A stretch of 56,816 nucleotides of DNA from JBCBTJ01 sp039818665 (GCA_039818665.1 JBCBTJ010000016.1:1-56816), one strand, 5' to 3'. Shown: positions 17,269 through 26,718, counted from the first letter of the stretch. A program made the numbers and translations. The notes: a model not told the origin generated them from the sequence alone.

Positions 17269-18189
17269 ATGGCGGAGCGTCGGGAGGCGGGCCGGAAGCG
17301 GCGGGCGAGCCCCAAGAAACCCGCGAAAGCGCGATCCGAGAAGTCTTGGAGCGAGGGTGAGCGTATCGCAAAGTATCTCGCGCGATGCGGCGTCGCCTCG
17401 CGTCGTGAAGCTGAACAACTCATTGAAGTGGGAAAAGTCTTCGTCGACGGAGAGCGACTGGATTCGCCCGCCTTCAAAGTCACCGGCGGCGAAGACATCA
17501 GGGTGGGCCGCAAGCGCGTCGAGCCGCCCGAAGCGGCGCGTCTGTGGCGCTACCACAAAGCCGCCGGCCTGATCACGACGTCCAAAGACCCGGAAGGCCG
17601 CCGGACCATCTTCGACGAACTGCCGAAGAGCCTGCCTCGCGTGATGACGGTCGGCCGCCTCGATCTGAACACCGAGGGCTTGCTGTTGCTTACGAATGAC
17701 GGCGAGCTCGCGCGCGCGCTGGAGCTGCCGAGCAACGCCTTCGCCCGCCGCTATCGAGCCCGCGCCCACGGCAAAATCGACCAGGACGCGTTGGACGGAT
17801 TGAAAGACGGCGTCGAGGTCGATGGCGAGCGCTTCGCGCCGATCATCGCAACGCTTGAACGCCAGACTGGCGCGAACAATTGGATCACGGTCGAGCTCGC
17901 GGAGGGAAAAAAACGGGAAGTGCGGCGCGCTCTGGAGGCCATCGGATTGATGGTGAACCGCCTGATCCGCACCCAATACGGCCCGTTCGAACTCGGCGAC
18001 CTGAGATCCGGCGGCGTGAGCGAAATCCCGGCAAACCTCTTGATGCAAGAGCTCGGCGGCCTCATCGCGGCGGAGCGCCGTCCCGCCCTTGCCCCTGCGA
18101 CAACATTCAAAAGACAAGGTCCGTCGGCTAAGACCAGGATGAAACACAGCGCGCGAAAACGCGCGAAATCAGGGAGAGGATCGAAATGA
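17269..18189 (+). CDS. rluB: 23S rRNA pseudouridine synthase, RluB/RsuA family
   Basis: 306 residues. A basic N-terminus (KRRASPKKPAKARSEK) leads to an S4 RNA-binding domain (about 30-80, RIAKYLARCGVASRREAEQL), then the pseudouridine synthase domain with the catalytic motif VGRLDLNTEGLLLLTNDGE and a later KKREVRRALEAIGL. The C-terminus is again lysine/arginine rich, typical of alphaproteobacterial members. The ATG at 17269 has AAGG in front; a longer frame from 16927 would run over the preceding gene. It isomerises a uridine in 23S rRNA (family knowledge). Its stop overlaps the start of a cytochrome P450 gene (ATGA), an unexpected partner. Confidence 0.9.
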   Translation: MAERREAGRKRRASPKKPAKARSEKSWSEGERIAKYLARCGVASRREAEQLIEVGKVFVDGERLDSPAFKVTGGEDIRVGRKRVEPPEAARLWRYHKAAGLITTSKDPEGRRTIFDELPKSLPRVMTVGRLDLNTEGLLLLTNDGELARALELPSNAFARRYRARAHGKIDQDALDGLKDGVEVDGERFAPIIATLERQTGANNWITVELAEGKKREVRRALEAIGLMVNRLIRTQYGPFELGDLRSGGVSEIPANLLMQELGGLIAAERRPALAPATTFKRQGPSAKTRMKHSARKRAKSGRGSK

Positions 18190-19520
18190 GCGAAGCCGCG
18201 ATCGCGACGCCGCCGGAAACAAAAATGGACCCAGAGCGGACCATGTCCGCGACAGCGGACGCGCTCGCCGGTTCTGTCGTCGATCCGGCGAGCTACGCTC
18301 AGCCTGCCCTGCTCGACGAGATCTTCGCGAAGCTGCGCGCCAATGATCCGGTCGCCTGGCTGGAGCCTGATGGCTTCCGGCCGTTTTGGGCGATCACGAA
18401 GCATGACGACATCTTAGAAATCTCTAAGCAAAACGACCGCTTCACGAGCGAAAAACGAAACATCCTCGCGCCTCTGCTCATGGAAGAGCAGACCTACGCC
18501 ACCATTGGCGGGCCGAATCTGGTGCGCTCCCTCGTTCAAATGGATGAGCCCGATCACTTCAAATACCGCCACCTGACGCAGGAATGGTTCCTGCCGCAGA
18601 ATGTGCGCAAGCGGGAAGACGCGGTGCGCGCTATCGCACGCGAGTTCGTTGATAAGATGGAAGATCTCGGCGGCGAGTGCGACTTTCAAAACGACATCGC
18701 ACTCTACTATCCCCTGCGGGTGATCATGCAGATCCTCGGCGTGCCTGAAGCGGACGAACCGCTCATGTTAAAGCTGACGCAAGAGCTGTTCGGCGGCGCC
18801 GACGAGGATCTGACGCGCGATAAGAGCTTGCTCGGTTCGGGCGACGCCGAGGCCGGCCTCGCCTCGATCCAGGCGACCGTGATGGAGTTCTTCACCTATT
18901 TCGACGCCATCACGAACGACCGCCGCGCCGCGCCGAAGGACGACGTCTCAACGGTCATCGCCAATGGCGAGATCGACGGCGCGCCGATCGGGTCGCTGGA
19001 GGCCATGTCCTATTATGTGATCGTCGCCGCGGCGGGCCATGACACCACCAGCGCCTCCACCGGCGGCGGCCTGACTGCGATGCTGGAGCGTCCCGACCAA
19101 CTCGCGAAAATGATGGCCGATCCGAAAGCCCACTCACGCACCGCGGTGGACGAGGCCATCCGCTGGACGACGCCCGTGAAGCACTTCATGCGGACGGTGG
19201 AGGAAGACAGCGAGATCCGCGGCAAAACCCTGCTCAAGGGCGAGAGCCTGATGCTCTGCTACACTTCCGGCAATCGGGACGAAGAGGTGTTCGACGACCC
19301 CTACGAATTCAGCGTCGACCGCAGCCCCAACCGTCTGATTTCATTCGGCTATGGCGGCCATATGTGCCTCGGCATGCATCTCGCCCGGATGGAGATGATG
19401 GCGCTCTATGAGGAGCTCTTCAGCCGAGTGAAATCGATCGAGCTGGCGGGCGAGCCGGCCTATATCAAAACCACTTTTGTGGGCGGGCCGAAATCGGTGC
19501 CGGTCCGCTACAAGTTCTGA
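18186..19520 (+). CDS. Cytochrome P450, CYP108-like
   Basis: 444 residues with the standard landmarks: I-helix AAGHDTTSAS, the ExxR helix (VDEAIRW), and the heme loop FGYGGHMCLG with the axial Cys394. The C-terminal run FVGGPKSVPVRY recalls the CYP108 (terpineol hydroxylase) group, which suggests a terpenoid or related alicyclic substrate. It is soluble and needs a ferredoxin and reductase; none is encoded nearby. It begins by ATGA overlap with rluB, with GGGAGAGGATC as ribosome binding site, and is followed after 9 bases by an SDR and then a second P450. The three probably act in sequence. Substrate assignment is inference. Confidence 0.9.
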   Translation: MSEAAIATPPETKMDPERTMSATADALAGSVVDPASYAQPALLDEIFAKLRANDPVAWLEPDGFRPFWAITKHDDILEISKQNDRFTSEKRNILAPLLMEEQTYATIGGPNLVRSLVQMDEPDHFKYRHLTQEWFLPQNVRKREDAVRAIAREFVDKMEDLGGECDFQNDIALYYPLRVIMQILGVPEADEPLMLKLTQELFGGADEDLTRDKSLLGSGDAEAGLASIQATVMEFFTYFDAITNDRRAAPKDDVSTVIANGEIDGAPIGSLEAMSYYVIVAAAGHDTTSASTGGGLTAMLERPDQLAKMMADPKAHSRTAVDEAIRWTTPVKHFMRTVEEDSEIRGKTLLKGESLMLCYTSGNRDEEVFDDPYEFSVDRSPNRLISFGYGGHMCLGMHLARMEMMALYEELFSRVKSIELAGEPAYIKTTFVGGPKSVPVRYKF

Positions 19521-19529
19521 GGCTCGCAG

Positions 19530-20258
19530 ATGGCGATCGCCGGTAAATCCATCATCATCACCGGCGCCTCCAGCGGCATCGGAGCCGGCACGGCCAAAAC
19601 GCTGGCCGAGAAAGGCGCAAAAGTGATGCTGGCCGCCCGACGGACCGAGCGCATCGAAGCGCTTTGCAAGGAGATCGGCGAGCCGGCGCGGTTCATGGCC
19701 ACAGATGTGACCAAGCACGGCGACATGATCGCCCTGGCCGAGGAAACGATTAAGTGCTTCGGCGACATCGACGTGCTGATCAACAATGCCGGCGTCATGC
19801 CGCTGTCCTTCTTCGCCTCGCGCAAGGTCGAGGAATGGACCCGCATGGTCGACGTGAACATCAAAGGCGTCTTGTACGGGATCGACGCGGTTTTGACTCA
19901 TATGCTGGAGCGCGGCGAAGGCCATATCATCAATGTCGCCTCCGTCGCGGGTCATGTGGTGCGCCCGAGCAACGGGGTCTATGCGGGAACAAAATTCGCC
20001 GTGCGCGCCATCTCAGAGGGCTTGCGCCAGGAGACGGCTGGGAAGGTCCGCGTAACTGTGATCTCTCCTGGCGCAGTTACTACAGAACTTGGCGCTTCCA
20101 TCACCGATGAGAAAATCCTCAAAGCGGGGCGGAGCGCCTTTGATTTTGACTTTATGGAGCCGGCTGACATCGCCAATGCGATCGCCTTCGCCATCGATGC
20201 GCCGCCAAATGTGGCGGTGAATGAGATTCTCGTCCGTCCCCTCGCCCAACCTCACTGA
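19530..20258 (+). CDS. Short-chain dehydrogenase/reductase
   Basis: 242 residues, classical SDR: cofactor motif TGASSGIG (11-18), NNAGVMP, catalytic serine in NVASVAG and the YxxxK pair in VYAGTKFA, then ISPGAVTTEL. It is close to the YdfG-like NADP-dependent oxidoreductases. Lying 9 bases after one P450 and 14 bases before another, it is probably the alcohol dehydrogenase that oxidises the hydroxylated product of one of them. The precise substrate cannot be told from the sequence. Confidence 0.92.
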   Translation: MAIAGKSIIITGASSGIGAGTAKTLAEKGAKVMLAARRTERIEALCKEIGEPARFMATDVTKHGDMIALAEETIKCFGDIDVLINNAGVMPLSFFASRKVEEWTRMVDVNIKGVLYGIDAVLTHMLERGEGHIINVASVAGHVVRPSNGVYAGTKFAVRAISEGLRQETAGKVRVTVISPGAVTTELGASITDEKILKAGRSAFDFDFMEPADIANAIAFAIDAPPNVAVNEILVRPLAQPH

Positions 20259-20272
20259 ACCAGGAACCGACC

Positions 20273-21595
20273 ATGGCGCTCGCAAATGTTAGTGAAACCG
20301 CGCTCGAAGAACGCGACGCGAAAAAGGGTCCGGCCTTTCCCAAGACCTTCGATTTCGAACCGCCGGTTCATCTCGGCGACCTCCATCTTTTCGCCAAGGG
20401 CCAGCCCTTCGAGGCTTTCCGTCAGATGCGGGAAAACGCGCCTGTTTGCTGGCATCCTGAAGAGGAGTTCGGGGCCGGATTCTGGGCGCTGACCGACTAT
20501 GCCGACATCCGCCAAGTGGAGCTCGATACCGAAACCTTCTCTTCGCAGAAGGGCGGCATACTGATGAATTACGGGATGCCGGAGACGCGCCATCCCCTGC
20601 TCCATCGCGCCTCGCTGGACACGATGATCTGCCTCGATCAGCCCTACCACATGCCGCTGCGTCGCGAGCATATGGGCTTCTTTACGCCAGCATACATCGC
20701 CGAGCTGAAGAAACGCGTGGACGTGAAAGTGACGAGCCTTCTCGACGCCATGGAAGCCCATGGCGGCGAGGTGGACATGGTGGAAATGTTCTCGGCCGAA
20801 CTGCCGCTTTTCACCCTCTGCGAGATGCTGGGCGTCGACGAAGCCGACCGGCCGAAGATCGTGGAATGGATGCATTATCTGGAGCTTGCATCGTTAATCA
20901 TGACGACGGGCGAGGAGGTGAATCCGGAGTTTTTCGGCAAGTTCGTGCAGAACGTTTTGGACATGTTCGACTATGGGCAGGCCGTGCTGAAGGCGCGGCG
21001 GGCTGAGCCGCGGGACGACCTTCTCTCGGCCATCGCCAATGCGAAGATCGACGGCGAGCTGCTCTCGGACGAGTTCTTGGACGGCTCCTGGCTGCTCATC
21101 GTGTTCGCCGGTAACGACACAACGCGCAACTCGCTCTCGGGGACGATGAAGCTGCTGACCGAGAACTCTGACGAGAAAGCCAGGCTGATCGCCGATAACG
21201 ACTTGATTCCAAACATGGTTCACGAGGCGATCCGCATGGTGAGCCCGGTGATTTACATGCGCCGGACGGCCACGCGCGACGCGGAAATCCACGGCCAGAA
21301 AATCGGCGAAGGCGAGAAAGTCGTCATGTATTACGGCGCGGCCAATCGCGATCCGGCGGTGTTCCCCGATCCTGATCGGTTCGACGTGGCGCGCGCCAAC
21401 GCCAAGGACCATATCGCCTTCGGCTACGGGCCCCATGTCTGCCTTGGCCAGCGGGTCGCCAACATGCAGCTGGAGGCCGCTTACCGGCAAATCCTCGCCC
21501 GCTTCCCGAACGCCCATTGGACCGGTGAGATCGATATCGCCCCGAACAATTTTGTTCACGCGATTTCAAAGCTTAAGGTGGATTTGGGCGCCTAA
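20273..21595 (+). CDS. Cytochrome P450, CYP124/CYP125/CYP142-like
   Basis: 440 residues. The I-helix motif is AGNDTTRNSL, where the asparagine and TTRN are typical of the CYP124/125/142 group that hydroxylates methyl-branched lipids and sterol side chains. ExxR is in HEAIRM, followed by VIYMRRTATRD; the heme loop is FGYGPHVCLG with Cys390. It differs clearly from the first P450, so it is not a recent duplicate. Third gene of the P450-SDR-P450 operon; start 14 bases after the SDR stop. Likely terminal hydroxylation of a terpenoid, steroid or branched fatty acid (inference). Confidence 0.9.
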   Translation: MALANVSETALEERDAKKGPAFPKTFDFEPPVHLGDLHLFAKGQPFEAFRQMRENAPVCWHPEEEFGAGFWALTDYADIRQVELDTETFSSQKGGILMNYGMPETRHPLLHRASLDTMICLDQPYHMPLRREHMGFFTPAYIAELKKRVDVKVTSLLDAMEAHGGEVDMVEMFSAELPLFTLCEMLGVDEADRPKIVEWMHYLELASLIMTTGEEVNPEFFGKFVQNVLDMFDYGQAVLKARRAEPRDDLLSAIANAKIDGELLSDEFLDGSWLLIVFAGNDTTRNSLSGTMKLLTENSDEKARLIADNDLIPNMVHEAIRMVSPVIYMRRTATRDAEIHGQKIGEGEKVVMYYGAANRDPAVFPDPDRFDVARANAKDHIAFGYGPHVCLGQRVANMQLEAAYRQILARFPNAHWTGEIDIAPNNFVHAISKLKVDLGA

Positions 21596-21609
21596 GATCG
21601 GCGCCCTGA

Positions 21610-21644
21610 TTCGCGCCCCATGTGCATAGTTCACATGGCGCGAA
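21610..21644. other. Stem-loop between convergent P450 and OmpA-like genes
   Basis: TTCGCGCC-CC-ATGTG, loop CATAGTT, CACATGGCGCGAA: thirteen pairs with a 2-base bulge. No T-tract on either strand. It sits in the gap between the P450 stop and the convergent OmpA-like gene, so it may act as a two-way transcript end. Confidence 0.55.
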
Positions 21645-21719
21645 AACGCCCCCATGAACACTGGGCTTAGAGTGCAGGTCCAAGCCCCCATCGGCACATC
21701 ATAGCGCTCTGGCGCCAGG

Positions 21720-22529
21720 CTACGGCGCGGTGACGGTGACCTCGACGCGGCGATTGCGGCGATGGGCGCGCAGCGAGTCGCCCTCTTCCAACAAGCGGTC
21801 CTCGCCATAGCCCCGGGCCGTGATCCGTTCGGCCTCGGCGCCGTGTTCGATCAAGGCTTGGCGGACGACGTCGGCCCGGCGCTGGGAGGTCTCGCGATTC
21901 ACATTGGCGTTGCCGCGCTTATCGGTGTGGACCCCGACCTCGAGGCCGTAGGCCGAACAGAGGCGCGCGGCGCCGGCGAGCGCGTCGATCAGCCGGTCGC
22001 TGCGCGCGGACAACTCGTCCCGGGCGGTGCGGAAGGTGATCCGCCGGCCAGCGAGGATTTGCGCGAAGGCGTTTTGGCAAGCCGCCGCGGTGGGCGCCGC
22101 GTCCAACTCGCTGACCGGAAGCCCCGGGCCCGCCGCGCCGTCCGTGACAGTGAGACCGTCGAGAACGAAATCTCCCGTGGTCGCGGCGACGGCGGACTCG
22201 GCCTGGGTCAACGCCGCTTCTTTGGCCTCGGCCGTCGGCGCTTCTCCCATAAGCACCGCCACGCCGCCGACGGCGCGGACATCGAGCCAGTCCAGCCCAA
22301 GGGCGTTGATCGCGGCGTCAAGCGGCGAGGCCGGCCGCGCGACCGGTTCGCCCGAGACGGGCGAAAAGTACCGGCCGTCGAAATAGTAATTGCCTTCGGG
22401 GATCGGCACGCATTCGACGCCCGACGCCGCCTGAAACGCTCCCGGCGCATCATCGCGCGCGCCGCCGCACGCGGCCGCCGCCAGCGCCAGAGCCGGCGCG
22501 ATCCAATATTTGGCGCGAGCGAGCCTCAT
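21720..22529 (-). CDS. OmpA-family lipoprotein
   Basis: 269 residues from the ATG at 22529 (GGGGA upstream). A lipobox-like ALAAAAC-G near residue 23-24 indicates a lipoprotein signal. The middle part, with GLDWLDVRAVGGVAVLMGEAPT and repeated alanine-rich segments, resembles BON-type repeats. The last 120 residues form an OmpA C-terminal peptidoglycan-binding domain: FRTARDELSARSDRLIDALA, VHTDKRGNANVN, SQRRADVV, ITARGYGED, HRRNRRVEV. A longer frame with a TTG start at 22559 is less likely. It probably tethers the outer membrane to the cell wall. It diverges from the amino-acid permease, leaving a 183-base promoter region. Confidence 0.85.
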   Translation of the reverse strand: MRLARAKYWIAPALALAAAACGGARDDAPGAFQAASGVECVPIPEGNYYFDGRYFSPVSGEPVARPASPLDAAINALGLDWLDVRAVGGVAVLMGEAPTAEAKEAALTQAESAVAATTGDFVLDGLTVTDGAAGPGLPVSELDAAPTAAACQNAFAQILAGRRITFRTARDELSARSDRLIDALAGAARLCSAYGLEVGVHTDKRGNANVNRETSQRRADVVRQALIEHGAEAERITARGYGEDRLLEEGDSLRAHRRNRRVEVTVTAP

Positions 22530-22712
22530 CTGCGCGATCCCCGTCCGATTGCGGACCAAACGCTAAGAAGCGACAGCTGTCGTGTCAAAGCGCCTCACCG
22601 ATCAGGCGAGCCATTGGTCGCAGCGCAGGCGCGCCAGCAAGGCGCCGCAGCCCCTTGCTTGCGCTTCAACCGCGCCGCGGGCAACACTGCCACGACAATT
22701 GAAGGGGGACGC

Positions 22713-24002
22713 ATGGCCGACGCTGAAGCCTTGGAGCGCACTGTAGGCTTCTGGGGCGCGACGTTGTTCCCCATAAACGGCATGATCGGGGGCGGCATCT
22801 TCGCCCTGCCGGCCATCATGGTTGCGGCCGTCGGCAATTTCGCGCCTTGGATGATGCTGTTCGGCGCGCTGCTGATCTTGCCGCTTGCCTTTGTGTTTTC
22901 AACACTCGCATCGCGCTTCGACCGACATGGCGGCCCGGTCCTCTACGCCCATACGGCGTTCGGCCCGTTCGTCGGTTTCCAGGCGGGCTGGGCGCGCTAC
23001 GCCTCAGGCGTGGTGGCGGTGGCGGCCAACACGCATGTGGCGGTGGCCTATCTGGCCGTCCTGATTCCGGCGCTCGAGGATCCCGCGCTGAAATCCGGGG
23101 CGGTGGTCGCTTTCATCGCCTTCACAACGATTGTGAACGCGGTGGGGATGCGCGCTTCGGTCGGCGTCCTCGGGCTTATGACGGCGGTGAAGATCCTGCC
23201 GCTCATTGCGCTCATCGTGTTTGGCCTCGCCACCCGCGATCCGGCGGTCGGGTTCAGCCTGCCCGAATTCTCAGAGTTCGAAAGCGTCGTTCTCCTGACG
23301 TTCTACGCCTATATGGCGTTCGAGAACGGGACGTTTCCGGCCGGCGAGCTGCGCGATCCGAAGCGGACGATTCCGAGGGCGCTGGTCACCACGCTGGCGG
23401 CGGTCGCGCTGTTCTACATGCTCGTCATCTGGGCCTATCTCGCGATCGCGCCGGGCGTCGGCGGCGCAGAAAGCGCTTTGGCGGCGGCGGCCGGCGACAT
23501 CGCAGGGTGGGCCGGCGTGATCGCCATCTCGCTCGCCGCGGCTTTCTCGATCGGCGCGAACACGTTGAGCGGAGGCATCGTCACCCCGCGCATGACCTAT
23601 GGCATGGCCGAACAGGGCACGCTGCCGCGCGTCTTCGCGCATGTCTCGCCGCGCTTCCACACGCCGGACGTCTCGATTCTGTTTTACGGCGGCGCGGCGA
23701 TCCTCTTCAGCCTGTGGGGGGGCTTCGCCGCGCTGGCGGTCGCCAGCACGCTGTCGCGCCTCGTCATGTATTTGCTGACGTCCCTGGCCCTGCCCGTGCT
23801 GCAACGCCGGGACGCCAGGAAAGCCCCGTGGTGGCACTTGCCCATGGCGGCGTTGGCGGCGGCCTCGACCCTCTGGGTGGCGAGCCACGCCAGCGCCGAG
23901 GCGTTCCAAATGCTCGGTCTCATCCTGCTGACCGGCGCGGGGCTCTATTTCGTCGCCGCGCGGGGCGCGCCGATTGAGCGCCCGGCGCAGGCTGAGAGCT
24001 AG
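22713..24002 (+). CDS. APC-superfamily amino-acid permease
   Basis: 429 residues with about twelve hydrophobic helices. NGMIGGGIFALPA in the first helix is the GxGIF signature of the amino acid-polyamine-organocation family; AFENGTFPAGELRDPKRTIPRA and PRMTYGMAEQGTLPR are also family marks. AAGGGGG lies five bases before the ATG. A much longer upstream frame exists but runs through the divergent OmpA-like gene and is spurious. It imports an amino acid or amine; specificity unknown. It converges on the S9 peptidase gene with a 16-base gap. Confidence 0.9.
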   Translation: MADAEALERTVGFWGATLFPINGMIGGGIFALPAIMVAAVGNFAPWMMLFGALLILPLAFVFSTLASRFDRHGGPVLYAHTAFGPFVGFQAGWARYASGVVAVAANTHVAVAYLAVLIPALEDPALKSGAVVAFIAFTTIVNAVGMRASVGVLGLMTAVKILPLIALIVFGLATRDPAVGFSLPEFSEFESVVLLTFYAYMAFENGTFPAGELRDPKRTIPRALVTTLAAVALFYMLVIWAYLAIAPGVGGAESALAAAAGDIAGWAGVIAISLAAAFSIGANTLSGGIVTPRMTYGMAEQGTLPRVFAHVSPRFHTPDVSILFYGGAAILFSLWGGFAALAVASTLSRLVMYLLTSLALPVLQRRDARKAPWWHLPMAALAAASTLWVASHASAEAFQMLGLILLTGAGLYFVAARGAPIERPAQAES

Positions 24003-24018
24003 GCGACGCGCGGCCGGT

Positions 24019-26028
24019 CTATTGGGCCGCCGCCGGGCCGCTCAACACGTCCCGCAAAAACAGCGTCTCGGCTTCGCGCTGGAAGTCGCGATTGGACTTC
24101 TTGCGGAAGCCATGCCCCTCGTCCATCGCCATCAGATACCAGGCCTCGCCGCCATTCTGGCGCACCGCGGCGAGGATTTGCTCGGACTCCGTATAGGGCA
24201 CGCGGGGATCGTTGAAGCCCTGGATGATGAAGATCGGCTTGGTGATCTGGCCGGCGTTGCGCAGGGGAGAGATCTCTTCAAAGAAGGCGGCGATCTCCGG
24301 GTCGCGCTCGTCGCCATACTCGGCCCGGCGCAGGTCGCGGCGGTAGTCCTGGGTGTTTTCAAGGAAGGTCCGAAAGTCCGAGATGCCGACAATGTTGACG
24401 CCGGCGGCGACGCGGTCGGCGTAGTCGATCATCGAGGCGAGCACCATATAGCCGCCATAGGATCCGCCATAGACGACGACCCGATCGCTATCGAGGTCGG
24501 GCTGCGCGTCGATCCAATCGAGCAAAGCGCCGATGTCTTCCACTGAGCGTTTTCGATTGAGGCCGTTGTCGAGGCCGACATAGGTTTTGCCGTAGCCGGA
24601 GGAGCCGCGCACGTTCGGCACGACGACGGCGGCGCCGAGCTCGCTCGTCCAATACTGAAACGTCGAGGAGAACCAGGGGCGCGACTGACCCTCCGGGCCG
24701 CCATGGATCGAGACGATGACCGGATGGGGGCCGTCGCCGGCCGGGCGGTAGATAAAGGCCGGAATGTCCATGCCGTCGGCGTTCGGATAGTCGAACAGCT
24801 CTGGCTCGACAAACCCGGCGGTGTCGAGGCCGCCCACCTCGGCGGTGGTCCAACGGGTGAGCGCCAAGGTGTCCAAATCGAAGGACCAAGCGTCTGACGG
24901 ACTGGTCGCCGCCGTGAAGCTGAAGCCCACTGCCGAACCGTCGGCGTTAAACTCCGGGCCGAAGGCGACGCCCACCGGCAAGGCGGGGCCTTCGCTGATC
25001 TCGCCGCTGGCGAGGTCGAGCAGCTTCAGCGCGCCGAGGCCGCCCTCATTGACGGTGAAGACCACCGTCCGGCCGTCGGGGGAGAGGTCGTAGTCCTCGA
25101 CGTCCCACTCGATGGCGTCGGTGAAGGAGGTCATCGCGCCGTCTTCGGGATCGAGGCGGACGAGGTTCACGAACTCGGAGTCTTTGTCCGTGGCCGTGAG
25201 AATGGCGCCGTCGGGCAGGAACAGGCCGCCATTATAGGCGACGTCCAGGTCGGGGTTCAGCTCTGTGAAGGCGCCGTCGGCGGCGTCCAGAACGAACAGC
25301 CGGCTCTTGGTGATCGAGATGTATTGCTGGACGAGGACCGTGTCGCCGACCTCGTCGACATCAATGGGAACAAGCGCGCCTTCGCCTTCATGGACGACGC
25401 GGACGCTGGCCGGGTCGGTCGGGTCGCCGGCGAGAATGTCCCAATCGGCTTCGCCCTCCTGGGCGCGGTACCAGACTGCGAGCGATCCGTCGCCGGACCA
25501 GTTGAGCGCGCCATTGCGCGTGCCGGGTTCGGTGAAGATCGTCACCTCGCCGCTGGCCGCGTCGAACAGATGCCCCTGGAAGAACTCGTCGCCGCCCGTG
25601 TCTTTGCCGAAAAGGAAGGAGCCGCCGTCGGGGCTGACGAGCGCGCCGCCGACGGGCTCGTCATAGAAGGTGATCTGGCGCCGCGCGCCGCCGGGGGCGT
25701 CGACGCGGTGGATCTGGGCGACCTCGCCGAAGCGGGTGGCGATGAGGATGTCGTCGCCGATCCAATCCTGGAAGCTGTGGCCGCGGACGTTCTGGTACTG
25801 GCGCAGGCGCTCGCGCACATCGGCGGGGATGTCGGGGATGTTCTCCATGACGAGGTTGCCGACCTCGATCCGTTCGACTCCGGACGGTTCCGGCGCGGCG
25901 GGCGCCGGTTCGGCGACAGGCTCCGCTTCGGCGACGGACGCGCTGAACGGCGCGCCGAACTGGGCGCAGGCGGTCAGCGCCAATGCGCTGGTCGCAATCA
26001 GGAGCGGGCGGAGCATGCGGAACCTCAT
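24019..26028 (-). CDS. S9-family prolyl oligopeptidase-like lipoprotein peptidase
   Basis: 669 residues. A lipobox-type signal (SALALTAC-AQ, Cys about residue 21) places it in the envelope. Residues about 60-400 form a beta-propeller with repeated SPDG and D-rich turns; the C-terminal alpha/beta-hydrolase has Ser523 (GGSYGGYM), Asp607 (FNDPRVP) and His639 (DEGHGF), the complete triad. It cleaves short peptides, probably after proline or related residues, in the periplasm. The ATG is at 26028; a small hairpin (26030-26052, CGCTTCG/CGAAGCG) lies just ahead of it. First in a loose leftward group of hydrolases, it fits growth on peptides. Confidence 0.92.
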   Translation of the reverse strand: MRFRMLRPLLIATSALALTACAQFGAPFSASVAEAEPVAEPAPAAPEPSGVERIEVGNLVMENIPDIPADVRERLRQYQNVRGHSFQDWIGDDILIATRFGEVAQIHRVDAPGGARRQITFYDEPVGGALVSPDGGSFLFGKDTGGDEFFQGHLFDAASGEVTIFTEPGTRNGALNWSGDGSLAVWYRAQEGEADWDILAGDPTDPASVRVVHEGEGALVPIDVDEVGDTVLVQQYISITKSRLFVLDAADGAFTELNPDLDVAYNGGLFLPDGAILTATDKDSEFVNLVRLDPEDGAMTSFTDAIEWDVEDYDLSPDGRTVVFTVNEGGLGALKLLDLASGEISEGPALPVGVAFGPEFNADGSAVGFSFTAATSPSDAWSFDLDTLALTRWTTAEVGGLDTAGFVEPELFDYPNADGMDIPAFIYRPAGDGPHPVIVSIHGGPEGQSRPWFSSTFQYWTSELGAAVVVPNVRGSSGYGKTYVGLDNGLNRKRSVEDIGALLDWIDAQPDLDSDRVVVYGGSYGGYMVLASMIDYADRVAAGVNIVGISDFRTFLENTQDYRRDLRRAEYGDERDPEIAAFFEEISPLRNAGQITKPIFIIQGFNDPRVPYTESEQILAAVRQNGGEAWYLMAMDEGHGFRKKSNRDFQREAETLFLRDVLSGPAAAQ

Positions 26029-26103
26029 TCGCTTCGTGTTTGGGGCGAAGCGCCAGCCTGTCCCGAGAGCCCCCTTCGATCAAGGGCGACCGTCCGACGC
26101 GGA

Positions 26104-26718
26104 TTATTGTTCGAGCGTCACCGGGATCAGAATTTCGTTGCGGCGAAACGGGCCGGGAACCCAGGGCGGATCGTAGAAGGCGATCTCCGGCGCGCCCGCG
26201 ATCGACAAGCCGCGGGCCTCGATCCAGTCCTCAAGCTCGGTTTGCTTTCGCGCCTGGCGCTTTGCATTGCGCCCGCCGGCGAAGCGGATGGTCGCGACCG
26301 TGCGCGCAGGCGTTTCGCTCAGCGTGACGGCGGGATCCAGCGGCTTGGGCAAGGTCTCCATGGTCCATTCGGCCGGCATCACGAAGGCGATCGTCCAGCC
26401 GTCTTCCTCCGAGCCCGTCTGCGTCACCGGCGCCGTCATGTCGATTTCGACGGCGCGGGTTTGGGTGACCGGGGCGGTCATTTCGATCTTCTCCGCGCCG
26501 AGATTGGCGCCGAAGATATAGTCCGCAAGCGGCTGGAAGCCCTGATTCGGCGCGTCGCGCTGGGAGCCTTCGACCTGCACCGAGGCCAGGATCATCGGGT
26601 CGTAGGCGCGGACTTGGAAGGGGCCGTCCTCGACCACGACTTGATGAGCTGGCTCTTCCAGGGCGCTCGCCGCAAGAGGCGCGGCGACGGCCGCCGCAGC
26701 CGCGATGATGGCTTTCAT
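26104..26718 (-). CDS. Exported SOUL heme-binding-like protein
   Basis: 204 residues. MKAIIAAAAAVAAPLAASA is a signal peptide, and the ATG at 26718 has GGGAG seven bases upstream; an 18-residue longer frame is less likely. The mature part is a SOUL domain: QVRAYDPMILASVQVEG near the start, YIFGANLGAEKIEMTAPVTQ and a second EIDMTAPVTQ copy, and a W-x-PGPFRRNEILIPV ending. SOUL proteins bind heme or tetrapyrroles in eukaryotes; the bacterial role is not established. It lies 61 bases after the amidohydrolase gene on the same strand. Confidence 0.88.
   Translation of the reverse strand: MKAIIAAAAAVAAPLAASALEEPAHQVVVEDGPFQVRAYDPMILASVQVEGSQRDAPNQGFQPLADYIFGANLGAEKIEMTAPVTQTRAVEIDMTAPVTQTGSEEDGWTIAFVMPAEWTMETLPKPLDPAVTLSETPARTVATIRFAGGRNAKRQARKQTELEDWIEARGLSIAGAPEIAFYDPPWVPGPFRRNEILIPVTLEQ

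Noticed and set aside
18186..21595. The two P450 genes as a tandem duplication
   Set aside because: Their I-helix, ExxR context and C-terminal ends belong to different P450 groups; similarity is only at family level.
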